Translations under genes and position numbers: made by a program | Notes under the pieces: generated by a model | Databases searched by the model: none | Told to the model about the DNA's origin: nothing | Seen by the model: only the letters and a program-made list of their open reading frames with translations | In this document: piece by piece, positions 45,601 to 53,527 of the stretch | Layout of the letters: the number at the start of each line of letters is the position of its first letter | Position numbering within the stretch: position 1 is the stretch's first letter | Origin: Humidesulfovibrio sp. | GTDB lineage: Bacteria > Desulfobacterota > Desulfovibrionia > Desulfovibrionales > Desulfovibrionaceae | Direction: 5' to 3' | Length of the DNA stretch: 64,000 nt | Assembly: GCF_031082295.1 (NCBI RefSeq) | Contig: NZ_JAVHLD010000003.1 | Location: 122,277-186,276, forward strand

Positions 45601-46497
45601 ATGGGCGGCGACATCTGGCTGGTGAGCGAACCCGGCGAGGGCAGCACCTTCTTCGTCACCCTGCCCTTTGCCCCGGGCAGCGCTCCGGCGGAGCCACAGG
45701 CGCCGGCCAAGGGCCCGCAGACGCCGCAGGCCCGGCCCCTGCACGTGCTCCTCGTGGAGGACACCCCAGCCAACACGATCATCGCCACCGCCTTCCTGAA
45801 GCGGCTTGGACACACCAGCCGCCACGTCGCCAACGGCCAGCTGGCCCTTCAGGCGCTCGGCGAGGAAGCGTTCGACCTGGTGCTCATGGACGTGGAGATG
45901 CCCGTGATGGACGGCCTGGAGGCCACGCGCAGATTGCGCAGCGGCGAGGCCGGGGAGAAGAATCGCGCCACGCCCGTGCTGGCCATGACCGCCCACGCCC
46001 TGGCCACGTTCCGCGACCAGTGCGCCGAGGCGGGCATGAACGGCTTTGTGCCCAAGCCCGTGAGCTTTCGCGATCTGGCCGCCATCCTGGCGGGGCAGAG
46101 CGGCAGCGGCGAGGCGCAGCCAGCGGAAAAGCCCGCAGCGGCGAGGCTGGAGCTGCTGGACCTGCCCGCCGCCCTGCACCTGCTGAACGGCCACCGCGAG
46201 CTCTTTGACGAGGTGCTGGACATTTTCCAGGCCGAGCTGCCCGCCAAGCGGCAGGAGCTCGCCCTGGCGCTGGAGCATGGCGACCTGACCGCCCTGCGCC
46301 TGACCGCCCACTCCCTCAAGAGTTCCTGCGCCAGCGTGGGGGCCGGCCCGGCCAGCCGCGCCGCCGAGAATCTGGAGGATGCCGTCAAGGACGGCCTGAC
46401 CGCGCTGCTGCCGGGCCTGCGGGAGACTCTGGACAGCCTGCTGGAGGCCACCCGCGAGGCCCTCGGGGAGGCCCGCAAGAACCTCGGCGAAAAATAG
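42655..46497 (+). CDS. Hybrid sensor histidine kinase (dCache-HAMP-PAS3-HK-REC-Hpt)
   Basis: The ATG at 42655 gives 1280 residues; a TTG further upstream would add eight. Two membrane helices (~29-45 and ~300-318) flank a periplasmic dCache-type sensor domain. A HAMP follows (~320-372), then three PAS domains (~385-750); the second has a cysteine-rich CQ/CK patch (GRCCWEVVRGGEAQCKKCPR). HisKA has His777 in KMSHEIRTPLNAVL, HATPase spans ~885-1005 (DTGIGIPPEV, GGTGLGLAIC), REC has Asp1079 in LVLMDVEMPVMDGL and Hpt has His1219 in TAHSLKSSCASVG. It is a complete phosphorelay in one chain. The ligand is unknown and no cognate output protein is adjacent. Confidence 0.92.
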   Translation: MRRPRGASTRSAQRCAHLRSSFYHNLTFRLVLLVLLCLAPAIVAAVFQNSDYREHLHAEAVQKVQTRADQLAGQGRLILAGGRQMLDGLSRLPAMQRPADASMSSLLQSIVSPSPDYPVCNLYTTTGLMVASSVPGAKPFSAADRLWFQSVLTTLGCTQAEYVLGRASGLPVMVLGCPVLDQAGKLVAVMSISTSFDWFHRLAATLALPPDSAVCIVDAAGEIRAHYPAHNSDLAKYIPDSRGVLNRVRQGETILKEVDQDGVERIYAYSPLSSQPGRELFVRVGIPVANTFAPADANARRNVLALLAAASLSLLAAALITRSILKPVGGILKTVRELEAGDLSARVHSQASGELDQVADAVNAMADAVQASDAKLRASEQRLRQFLEDSAEGYFSSSVEGRFVEANAAHFKMFGYDSLEQMQAEVSDIGRQLYVDPGRRDELLRLLRAEGRVTRFEHEAFRRDGSTVWTELTARALYDEAGNIIGMQGFSTDITKRREMELMLQRSNERFLRVLQNQADAIFVADAETDVVLFANKAAHSFADHDIVGRCCWEVVRGGEAQCKKCPRKRLLDEHGEPLGVHTREEHDEATDTWTLVRVQAIRWVDGRLVRLETLTDITAIKRAQEELRITSEHLRGILETTPALITIRDREGRFLVASRRLEEIWGRPASEALGKTLEEVYPPELSATARKEDKDILAAGLPLTKIADIPMNGGRVVTLLITKFPLRDQNGEPDKICTIATDITERVRLERELRAAKEAAEKANRAKSDFLAKMSHEIRTPLNAVLGFSELAEMADSPLDRNRALNSLRESGRTLLALVNDILDLSRVESGSLSLERVPFDLRQLVESSVEHLAVEAGRKGLTLTATIGSDVPDYVSGDPQRLRQILVNLTANAVKFTQEGEVDIRVEKVGPNSPPRAKSPSGALMGGVQLLLRVRDTGIGIPPEVQHLVFENFTQADSSTSRKYGGTGLGLAICRQLVRFMGGDIWLVSEPGEGSTFFVTLPFAPGSAPAEPQAPAKGPQTPQARPLHVLLVEDTPANTIIATAFLKRLGHTSRHVANGQLALQALGEEAFDLVLMDVEMPVMDGLEATRRLRSGEAGEKNRATPVLAMTAHALATFRDQCAEAGMNGFVPKPVSFRDLAAILAGQSGSGEAQPAEKPAAARLELLDLPAALHLLNGHRELFDEVLDIFQAELPAKRQELALALEHGDLTALRLTAHSLKSSCASVGAGPASRAAENLEDAVKDGLTALLPGLRETLDSLLEATREALGEARKNLGEK

Positions 46498-46507
46498 GCC
46501 GTGCGCC

Positions 46508-47365
46508 CTACGCGCCGGGCAGGGGCAGCCCCAGGGCCGGGATGTTCAGCTCGCCGGTGAAGGTCAGCTCCGCGGCGCCCTGCAGGAACACGCTGCCATC
46601 CTCCAGACTCGTCACCAACACCTCGCCGCCGCTGGTGGTGTTCTCCACGCGCGCGCCGGTCTTGCCCAGGGCGTTGGCCACCACCAGCACCGCCGACACG
46701 CCCGTGCCGCAGGCCAGGGTCTCGCCCTCCACGCCGCGCTCGTAGGTGCGCACCAGGGCGCGGCCGGAGTCGAGCACCTGGGCGAAGTTGACGTTGGCGC
46801 CTGCCGGGGCGAAGTGCTCGTGGTAGCGCACCGCGCGGCCCTGGGCCGCGACGTCCGCCTCGCGCACGTCGCCGACGAAGATCACCGCGTGGGGCACGCC
46901 CGTGTTCACGAAGTGCACCTCGGTCTCGCGGTCCAGCACGCTCAGGCGCGCGCCAAGGGCCAGGCCCTCGGGCCGGGTCAGCTGCACCTTCACCTGACCG
47001 GACTCTGGCAGCACCTGGATGGCGACGACGCCCGCGTCCGTGGCCAGGCGCTGGCGCTCCCCGGCCAGACCCAGGGCAAAGGCCAGGCGACCGGCGCAGC
47101 GGCTGGCGTTGCCGCACATTTCCGCGCGGGAGCCGTCGGCGTTGAAGAAATGCCAGCGGTAGTCCGCGTCCGAGCCCGCTGCGGGGCGATCAAGAAAGAA
47201 CAGCCCGTCCGCGCCCACGCCGAAGGCCCGCGGACAGATCCGCTGCGCCCACTCGGCCATGAGGGATTCCGGCAGCCGCAGCACGCGGTTGTCCAGGGCC
47301 ACGAAATCGTTGCCGCAACCCTGTAGCTTGTAAAAAGGCGCGCGCGCGCCGAACATGATGCTCAT
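46508..47365 (-). CDS. dapF: Diaminopimelate epimerase
   Basis: The 285-residue enzyme has KLQGCGNDFVALDNR near the N-terminus and the two catalytic cysteines in NADGSRAEMCGNASRCAGR (Cys84) and ETLACGTGVSAVLV (Cys219). It converts LL- to meso-diaminopimelate for lysine and peptidoglycan. GGAGG eight bases before the 47365 ATG supports this start over the one nine bases downstream. It is convergent with the hybrid kinase; only ten bases separate the two stops. Confidence 0.96.
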   Translation of the reverse strand: MSIMFGARAPFYKLQGCGNDFVALDNRVLRLPESLMAEWAQRICPRAFGVGADGLFFLDRPAAGSDADYRWHFFNADGSRAEMCGNASRCAGRLAFALGLAGERQRLATDAGVVAIQVLPESGQVKVQLTRPEGLALGARLSVLDRETEVHFVNTGVPHAVIFVGDVREADVAAQGRAVRYHEHFAPAGANVNFAQVLDSGRALVRTYERGVEGETLACGTGVSAVLVVANALGKTGARVENTTSGGEVLVTSLEDGSVFLQGAAELTFTGELNIPALGLPLPGA

Positions 47366-47475
47366 CGGGGGATCCTCCAGCTTGTGTGGTGCCCGGAATA
47401 GAAAGCATTCGCCCCCCCTTCGTCAAGACCCCAGACGATCCTGCGGCCAAGAGCCCGACGATTCTCTCCGGCGCA

Positions 47476-47504
47476 TGGACATGACGACAAATCTGTCGTA
47501 TCTT
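47476..47504 (+). promoter_or_regulatory. Candidate promoter with a palindrome in its spacer
   Basis: TGGACA (47476-47481) and TATCTT (47499-47504) are 17 bases apart and match the -35 and -10 consensus at five and four of six positions. The spacer holds the perfect inverted repeat ACGACA-AATC-TGTCGT (47484-47499), a possible operator. The promoter would serve the small gene at 47566. Nothing else is evident in the 200 bases between dapF and that gene. Confidence 0.4.
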
Positions 47505-47565
47505 TTATGCATCAGAAACCCGTGTTCGACTTCGCCACAACACCGCAACCGCCGGAGGGTGGGCC

Positions 47566-47874
47566 ATGGTCAAGCAGCAGTTCATGAGCGAGATGGAAAT
47601 CAGGCTGAAGGACTTCGACGAGAAGATGGAAAAGCTCGCGTCGCGGCCCAGGCCCAAGAGCGAAAAGGCCAGGATGGAGCTCGAAAAGACGTACTATTTC
47701 CTGAAGGCCAAGCGTGACGAGCTGCGCGACCAGATCATGTCCGCAGAGGCCACGCCGGACGACGGCTGGCACAAGTTCAAGGCCGCCACCGAGAAGGTCT
47801 ACGAGGACATGGTGCGCTACATGGACGAGACCTGCGCCAAGATCGACGGGCCGGAGAACGCCGGCTTGTACTAG
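47566..47874 (+). CDS. Small coiled-coil protein
   Basis: The 102-residue product is almost wholly charged and helical (EIRLKDFDEKMEKLASRP, then MELEKTYYFLKAKRDELRDQ), with no signal peptide or membrane segment. It ends in a segment like KFKAATEKVYEDMVRYMDET. This resembles small coiled-coil stress or Sll1863-like proteins, but I do not know a function. GAGGGTGGGCC precedes the ATG and offers a reasonable ribosome site. The gene is monocistronic and convergent with the permease gene. Confidence 0.7.
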   Translation: MVKQQFMSEMEIRLKDFDEKMEKLASRPRPKSEKARMELEKTYYFLKAKRDELRDQIMSAEATPDDGWHKFKAATEKVYEDMVRYMDETCAKIDGPENAGLY

Positions 47875-47884
47875 GGCGCGCCGC

Positions 47885-48778
47885 CTACGGCCTGAGCTGC
47901 GAGACGAGCATGCCGCCGAGCATCAGGCCGCAGCCGACAAGCGCGCGCAGCGCAAGCACCTCGTCCAGGACGAAATACCCGGCCACCGCCGCGAACACGG
48001 CCTCCAGGCTCAGGATGATGGCCGCGTGGGCCGGGTTGGCGTCGCGCTGGGCCACCACCTGCAGCGTGTAGGCCACGCCCACGCTCATGAGTCCGCCGTA
48101 AAGGATCGGCACCGCCGCCGCGCCGATCCCGGCCAGGGCCATGGGCTCTGTGGCCGCGGCCACGCCCAGGCTCAAGAGCGAGCACACCGCGAACTGCGCC
48201 GAGGCCAGCTTCACCGCGTCGGTGGCGTCCATGCCCGGCGAGAGCCGCCCGATGAGCAGCACATGCCCGGCCCAGAACACCGCGCCGATGAGCTCCAACA
48301 CGTCGCCGTAGGCGATGGTGAAGTCCTCGTTCACCGAGAGCAGGTACAGCCCCACCGCCGCCGCCAGCGCGCCGATCCACGTGCCCGCCCCGGACCGCTG
48401 CCGCAAGAACAGCCCGAACAGCGGCACCATGACCACGTACAGGCCCGTGATGAACCCGGCCTTGCCCGCCGTGGTGTACACGATGCCCACCTGCTGCAGC
48501 GCGGCGCCCGCGAACAGCACGCTGCCCGCCAAGAGGCCGAAGCGGATCAGCCGCGCCGAATCCAGCCCCTGGCCGCCAGCGCCTCCTTCCCGCCTGCGCG
48601 TGGCCTGCATGCGCCAGATGAGCGGCTGGAGCGCCAGCGCGCCCAGGGCGAACCGGATGCCGTTGAAGGTGAACGGGCCGATGTGCTCCATGCCCAGGCG
48701 CTGGGCCACAAAGGCCGCGCCCCAGATGATGGCGGTGAGCATGAGCAGGGCGTCAGCCTTGAACATTCGTGCTTGCAT
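47885..48778 (-). CDS. EamA-family DMT permease
   Basis: The start at 48778 is preceded by AAGGAAACG and yields 297 residues with ten hydrophobic helices in two repeats. DALLMLTAIIWGAAFVAQRL is the usual EamA opening, and PLFGLFLRQRSGAGTWIGAL and AAIILSLEAVFAAVAGYFVL end the two halves. Such proteins are drug/metabolite or amino-acid exporters of the inner membrane; the substrate is unknown. An upstream extension of the frame only enters the repeat region and is rejected. Confidence 0.88.
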   Translation of the reverse strand: MQARMFKADALLMLTAIIWGAAFVAQRLGMEHIGPFTFNGIRFALGALALQPLIWRMQATRRREGGAGGQGLDSARLIRFGLLAGSVLFAGAALQQVGIVYTTAGKAGFITGLYVVMVPLFGLFLRQRSGAGTWIGALAAAVGLYLLSVNEDFTIAYGDVLELIGAVFWAGHVLLIGRLSPGMDATDAVKLASAQFAVCSLLSLGVAAATEPMALAGIGAAAVPILYGGLMSVGVAYTLQVVAQRDANPAHAAIILSLEAVFAAVAGYFVLDEVLALRALVGCGLMLGGMLVSQLRP

Positions 48779-48835
48779 TGCGTTTCCTTGTGCGGAGCGT
48801 CCGGGTGAGGCTCCGCCTCCCCCGAACCCACTCCA

Positions 48836-48967
48836 CCAAAGGGGCAAGCCCCTTTGGAATCCTGAAATGGGTTACCCTGGAAACCCGGCCCTGCGGCGTT
48901 GCCAGGGAGCAAAGCCATCCAGGCAACGCCGCAGAACGGGGATTCCAAAGGGCCTCAGGCCCTTTGG
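48836..48967. repeat. Composite palindromic element of three hairpins
   Basis: Three perfect stems lie in a row: CCAAAGGGG/CCCCTTTGG (48836-48857, loop CAAG), CTGCGGCGTTGCC/GGCAACGCCGCAG (48891-48903 and 48922-48934) and CCAAAGGGCC/GGCCCTTTGG (48945-48967, loop TCA). In addition, CCCTTTGGAATCC (48850-48862) is inverted as GGATTCCAAAGGG (48940-48952), so the element is roughly symmetrical about the middle hairpin. It fills most of the gap between the helicase stop and the permease start, and could act as a rho-independent-like terminator or a REP-type repeat. No T run follows any stem. Confidence 0.75.
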
Positions 48968-48998
48968 CCTGCGGAGCATATTCTCTCTACTCTTTCCG

Positions 48999-51935
48999 TT
49001 ACCAACCGACCGGCAGGCGCGCCTTCTGCCCGGCCTTATTGGAGAACAGCACGTGCTTGTTCTCGCGGCCGTAGAGGTACAGGTCGCGCGTCACGGCCAC
49101 GTCCTGGCGGCAGTACTTGGCGATCTCGTCCAGGCGGCCCTCGGCCCACCACTTCAGGGCCTGCAGGCCGTCCGCGCTCTTGCCCACGTTCAGGGTGGCC
49201 TGGGCCAGGTTGTCCAGCTTGAGCCGGTAGCCCAGGCGCTGGTGCACGTGGGCCAGCATGTCCAGCGTGGGCAGGCTCGCGTAGGCGAAGGGGTGTATCC
49301 CGGCGAGCACCGCGTAGTCAAACCGAAGGATGTTGAACCCCACCACGAGGTCGAAGGACCTCAGGCGCTCGGCCAGCTGCGCGATTTCGTGCTCCTGGTA
49401 GTCCACGAACTCATCCGAGCCGGAATCGTAGAGCACGGCGATGGACACGCCCATGAGGTCGGGCCGGGTCCAGCCGCCCACCTCGGCCGCGCTGCGGCGC
49501 GTCTCCACGTCCACCACGGCGAAGCGCTTGGGAATGATGACGGCGGGCGCGCCTTTAAGCTCGATGCCCGGCAGGGCTCCTTCCTTGGGCATGGTGGCCT
49601 CCTGGGCTGATGGTCCGGAAATTTCGGGCGCGATGTCGGGCGCGATGTCTGGCCCGGGCGCGCCGTTGGACAGCTCGCGCAGCAGGAACGCGGCGGCGGC
49701 CTTGTCGATGGGCCGGTTGCCGGAGCCGCACTTGGGCGAGTGCACGCAGGACGGGCAGCCCAGCTCGCAGGGGCAGGTGCGCACCACGTCGAGCGTGCGC
49801 GCCAGCAGCTCCTCGGCCCGGCCGAAGGCCTCCCGCGTCAGGCCCGCGCCGCCGGGCATGCCGTCGTAGATGAACACCGCCGCGCCGCCGGTCTGCGGGT
49901 GCAGGGGCGTACTGATGCCGCCCAGGTCGTTGCGGTCGGTCATGACCAGCAGCGGCAGGATGCCGATGGCCGCGTGCTCGAAGGCGTGGATGCCGCCCAT
50001 GAAGTGCAGGTACTCGTCCTCCGCCTTCCGGCGGGCCGCGTCGGGCACGTCGAACCAGATGCCTTCCGTCTCGAACACGGAGGGCGGCAGGTCCAGCGGC
50101 ACCATGCCGAGCAGGGTCCCGCCCTTGGTGGAGCGCTTTTCATATCCGGTTATTTGCTCGGTCACCTTGAGACGGCCGAAGGCCGCGCGGGTGCCGAAGA
50201 CCTCGCGCCTGTCGAAAATTTCCAGGATCTCCGTGTCCTTGCTGGAGCGCACGCGGGTGGAATAGCCCACGCGGGCGGCGCGCACCTTGGCCGTGGTTCC
50301 GGGGATGTCCAGGCTCTCCACCAGCCAGGTGCGGCCCCGGTGCAGATACACAGCGCCGGGGTGCGTCTCGCGGCAGGCGCGCAGGGAGTCCACGGCCCCG
50401 ATGATGGCCCCGGTCTCGGCGTCCTCGATGCTGATCTGCGAGCCCGCGCCGCGCAGGTCCACGTCGCGCTGGGGGCGCTTGCGCGGGGAGATGATGTCGC
50501 GGCCGTCCGCGCTGTAGTACAGCTTGCCGCCCTGGATGAGCCCGTCCAGGGCCGCGCGGACACCGGGCGCCTCAAGGTACGGCTCGCCCGGCCCGGTCAC
50601 GTCAAGCGGCAGCTCCGCCGCGGCGCAGACGAGGTGGCGCGGCAGGATCACCGGGTTAGCCGGGTTCAGCACGGCGCGCTCCGCCGGACGGGCGAAGAAG
50701 TCCTCCGGGTGGCGCATGAAGTACTGGTCCAGGGCGTCCTCCTGGGCCACGAGCACCACCGCCGACTCCTGCTGCGCACGGCCCACGCGCCCGCCCCGCT
50801 GCAGGGTCGCCATGACGCTGCCGGGGTAGCCCACCAGGATGCAGACGTCGAGGCCGCCGATGTCGATGCCGAGCTCCAGCGCGCTGGTGCTGATGACCGC
50901 CAAGAGGTCGCCCGAGGCCATGCGGCCCTCGATCTCGCGGCGCTCCTCCGGCAAAAATCCCGCGCGGTAGGCGCTGATGCGGTCGCGGTACTGCCCGCTC
51001 TTCTCGCTGGCCCAGAGCGCGATAAGCTCGGTCATGCGGCGGCTCTGGGCGTAGACGATGGTCTTGAGCCCCCGCGAGAGCGCCGCCTGCAAGAGCTGGA
51101 TGGCGGCGGTGGCGGGCGAGTCCTCGGGGTTCAGGAAAACCATGTGCCGCGCCCCGGCCGGCGCGCCGGACTGCGTGACCGCCACGGGCGTGAGGCCCGT
51201 CAGGAGCTGGCAGAGCTCCGCCGGGTTGCCCACCGTGGCCGAGCAGAACACGAACACCGGGTCGCTGCCGTAGTAGCGGCAAACTCGCTGCATGCGCCGC
51301 AGCACCTGGCTCATGTGCGCGCCCAGCACGCCGCGGTAGGTGTGCACCTCGTCCAGCACGATGTGCGTGAGGGTGGCGAAGACCTGGGCCCAGGTGCCGT
51401 GGTGCGGCAGCATGGACAGGTGCAGCATCTCCGGGTTGGTCAAGAGCAGGTTGGGCGGGCGCTTGCGGATCTTGGCCCGGGCCGAGGGCTTGGTGTCGCC
51501 GTCGTAGATGGCCGCGGTGGGGGCCTTCGGCCCTTTCAGGGGGTCCGGCAGCCCTTCCAGCAGCTCGCAAAAGCCGCGCAGCTGGTCCTGGGCCAGGGCC
51601 TTCAGCGGGTAGATCGCCAGCGCACGGGAATCAGGATTGGCGAGCACGGCCTCGATGATGGGCAGCTGGAAGGCGAAGGTCTTGCCGCTGGCCGTGGGCG
51701 TGGCCACCACCACGTGCTTTCCTGCGCGCACGAGGTCCGCCGCCAGCGCCTGGTGGGAGTACAGCGCGTCGATGCCCTTTGCCGCCAGCACCTCGCGGAT
51801 GGCCTTGGGCCAGGGCCGCCTCGGCTCGGCGAACTCGGCCTCGCGGCCCGGCAGCAGGCGGTGGTGGCACACCTGCCTGCCCAGGCGCTCGCTTGCCAGC
51901 AGCGCGGCTATGTATTCGGCGACGGGTGAGGGCAC
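48999..51935 (-). CDS. MrfA-like DEAD/DEAH helicase fused to MrfB-like DEDD exonuclease
   Basis: The GTG at 51935 yields 978 residues. Residues ~60-520 are a superfamily 2 helicase: Walker A VATPTASGKTF (Lys85), the DEVH box VLDEVHTYRGV, and ALELGIDIGGLDVCILVGYP in domain 2. A C-terminal MZB-like zinc region has Cys721, 723, 727, 730 and 736 (TCPCELGCPSCVHSPKCG). After a proline/alanine linker, residues ~805-978 form a DEDD nuclease: D809 and E811 (VVDVETRR), D873 (GFNILRFDY) and Y941-x3-D945 (YCRQDV). In B. subtilis, MrfA (YprA) and MrfB (YprB) are separate proteins of mitomycin-lesion repair. The start overlaps the upstream gene's stop (TAGTG). Confidence 0.85.
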   Translation of the reverse strand: MPSPVAEYIAALLASERLGRQVCHHRLLPGREAEFAEPRRPWPKAIREVLAAKGIDALYSHQALAADLVRAGKHVVVATPTASGKTFAFQLPIIEAVLANPDSRALAIYPLKALAQDQLRGFCELLEGLPDPLKGPKAPTAAIYDGDTKPSARAKIRKRPPNLLLTNPEMLHLSMLPHHGTWAQVFATLTHIVLDEVHTYRGVLGAHMSQVLRRMQRVCRYYGSDPVFVFCSATVGNPAELCQLLTGLTPVAVTQSGAPAGARHMVFLNPEDSPATAAIQLLQAALSRGLKTIVYAQSRRMTELIALWASEKSGQYRDRISAYRAGFLPEERREIEGRMASGDLLAVISTSALELGIDIGGLDVCILVGYPGSVMATLQRGGRVGRAQQESAVVLVAQEDALDQYFMRHPEDFFARPAERAVLNPANPVILPRHLVCAAAELPLDVTGPGEPYLEAPGVRAALDGLIQGGKLYYSADGRDIISPRKRPQRDVDLRGAGSQISIEDAETGAIIGAVDSLRACRETHPGAVYLHRGRTWLVESLDIPGTTAKVRAARVGYSTRVRSSKDTEILEIFDRREVFGTRAAFGRLKVTEQITGYEKRSTKGGTLLGMVPLDLPPSVFETEGIWFDVPDAARRKAEDEYLHFMGGIHAFEHAAIGILPLLVMTDRNDLGGISTPLHPQTGGAAVFIYDGMPGGAGLTREAFGRAEELLARTLDVVRTCPCELGCPSCVHSPKCGSGNRPIDKAAAAFLLRELSNGAPGPDIAPDIAPEISGPSAQEATMPKEGALPGIELKGAPAVIIPKRFAVVDVETRRSAAEVGGWTRPDLMGVSIAVLYDSGSDEFVDYQEHEIAQLAERLRSFDLVVGFNILRFDYAVLAGIHPFAYASLPTLDMLAHVHQRLGYRLKLDNLAQATLNVGKSADGLQALKWWAEGRLDEIAKYCRQDVAVTRDLYLYGRENKHVLFSNKAGQKARLPVGW

Positions 51936-53428
51936 TAGTTTCTCGGGAGCTTGGCGCTTAATCTCTTGAAAATATCGTGGAAATGACTGGTAATGAATGG
52001 GATATTATTTCGTTTTTCATTGCTCTCAACATGCATAAGAAGGCTGTGTTTAGCAGTAGATGGTGTTGCATTGTCTTCCAACGCTTTATTCAATAAAGCG
52101 CTTATCCAAGCGTTCCCTTTGCAATATTCACACAGCTGCTCAAACTCTTGTACCCCAATAATAAATATCCTGTTTGGCGGAATTACTTCAGCGACATGGA
52201 GGTGTGGATATTTATGTTCAAAATAATCTCTTAACAATATATCCCAATTTCTCTGTGGCTCACCAAAAAACATATCCTCGTACGTGACAACAATAACGTA
52301 CGGTTCAATACTCTCGCACCGCTTATTGATCTCAACGGCAAGCTCATATGCCTGCAATATTGCCTTGCATATACTGTCCTTGATGTCGCTCAGAAGTATT
52401 TTATGCTCAGGATTAGCAACTGCAATAGGGCTAAGCCGCGTTGATTTACATTCTAAAAACACTGTCTTTTCATCAGATTGAAACATGAAATCTGTTGATT
52501 TTCCAATAAATGCATCTTCAAGATCATGCTTACACCAACTATCAATGTGAGCACATTCAATTAGTCTACTGCAATAATTCTCAAAGGCATCAGCAAAGGC
52601 TTTTATAACTGCTTCGTCGCCTGATTTTTTAACCATCTCAAATATGTATGTTGATATCGTTCGCTCAAGAAGTCGGAGTGAAATTAATACATGCCCTCCA
52701 TCATAAGCCTTAATTATCGGCCTAAATATGAACGGAGTCCTCTCCCCAAACTGAAAAAAGTAATTTTTTACTGGAGAAGGACGGCTTTGCACAAAAGCCT
52801 GTACATCGTCAATGTCAACAGAAGCATGCTTGAGGAATTTATTTATTATTGATTCTCCGTACCCAAATACCGCGAGCTGCTTCTCTAGGTTACACGAGAA
52901 GTGGTTATTAATTTTAAATACTGTCCATGTTGCGATAAGCAACTCAGTAAATATCTTTGCTGGTATCCCAATTATATTTTCAAACCAGCTGTTAATTATA
53001 TCCTTCTGTTCACATGAGCAAAATATGTAGTCTACACGAGCGAATGCGCTTCTTATAATTTCGCGTTGGTGCCAAAATTGCTGGTGGCACAGCAAAAGAA
53101 AGAAGCCATGAAAATTTTCCTTTAATATAACTACACTATACTTACCTTCCAGGTCATACGCAAAATTGTACAACATTACAAAATCTTTCTCCTCCGCCTT
53201 CTTAACATCTACGTTTCCCCCACAGTAAAGGCACGCCAAGGACAAAAGTGTTAGCATTGTCCAGGGCATTGGCTTCCCTTTTGCGTACTCATCAAAAGGG
53301 ATGCCTTCATCTTTTCTGAGAGTATGGATTAGGTTTAGAACAAAGTCGTCGCGACGTAGTGACTTAAGCCCATTGCGCAGTTTTTTGTATGTTTCGTCGA
53401 AAATCCTTCGTTGGTCTAAGTCCTCCAT
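51935..53428 (-). CDS. AT-rich PD-(D/E)xK nuclease-like protein
   Basis: The 497-residue protein is encoded by DNA far richer in A and T than anything else in the window, with many AT-ending codons. I do not recognise the family. A likely nuclease core is ...GKSTDFMFQSDEKTVFLECK (D313, E326, K328), followed by an alpha-helix (LLSDIKDSICKAILQAYELA), which fits the PD-(D/E)xK fold. The N-terminal ~300 residues are unassigned, with several cysteines and aromatic segments (FFLLLCHQQFWHQREIIR). AGGAGG precedes the ATG. Its TAG stop overlaps the helicase GTG, so the two are translationally coupled. Base use suggests recent transfer. Confidence 0.68.
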   Translation of the reverse strand: MEDLDQRRIFDETYKKLRNGLKSLRRDDFVLNLIHTLRKDEGIPFDEYAKGKPMPWTMLTLLSLACLYCGGNVDVKKAEEKDFVMLYNFAYDLEGKYSVVILKENFHGFFLLLCHQQFWHQREIIRSAFARVDYIFCSCEQKDIINSWFENIIGIPAKIFTELLIATWTVFKINNHFSCNLEKQLAVFGYGESIINKFLKHASVDIDDVQAFVQSRPSPVKNYFFQFGERTPFIFRPIIKAYDGGHVLISLRLLERTISTYIFEMVKKSGDEAVIKAFADAFENYCSRLIECAHIDSWCKHDLEDAFIGKSTDFMFQSDEKTVFLECKSTRLSPIAVANPEHKILLSDIKDSICKAILQAYELAVEINKRCESIEPYVIVVTYEDMFFGEPQRNWDILLRDYFEHKYPHLHVAEVIPPNRIFIIGVQEFEQLCEYCKGNAWISALLNKALEDNATPSTAKHSLLMHVESNEKRNNIPFITSHFHDIFKRLSAKLPRN

Positions 53429-53448
53429 AGCGCCCCTCCTGATGCCCC

Positions 53449-53520
53449 CTACTTCGCCGAGATGTTGTACTTCTTCAGCTTGTACTGGAGCAGACTCTTG
53501 GAGACTTTGAGCATCTCCAC
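53449..53520 (-). pseudogene. Remnant of an NtrC-family regulator (3' end only)
   Basis: Read on the minus strand these 72 bases encode [19 protein letters not shown] plus ISAK and a TAG stop. That is nearly the same as the C-terminal Fis-type recognition helix of the regulator at 54468 ([20 protein letters not shown] and on), with differences mainly at third codon positions. No upstream part of this second regulator is present: the 4HB-like gene begins immediately before it. The 13-base string GCCCCCTACTTCG occurs at both ends of the fragment (53444 and 53523). It looks like a truncated gene left by deletion or by the acquisition next to it. Confidence 0.62.
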
Positions 53521-53527
53521 CCGCCCC

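Noticed and set aside
43840..46311. An 823-codon minus-strand frame opposite the hybrid kinase
   Set aside because: It mirrors the coding frame of the kinase, has no recognisable domain and no ribosome site.
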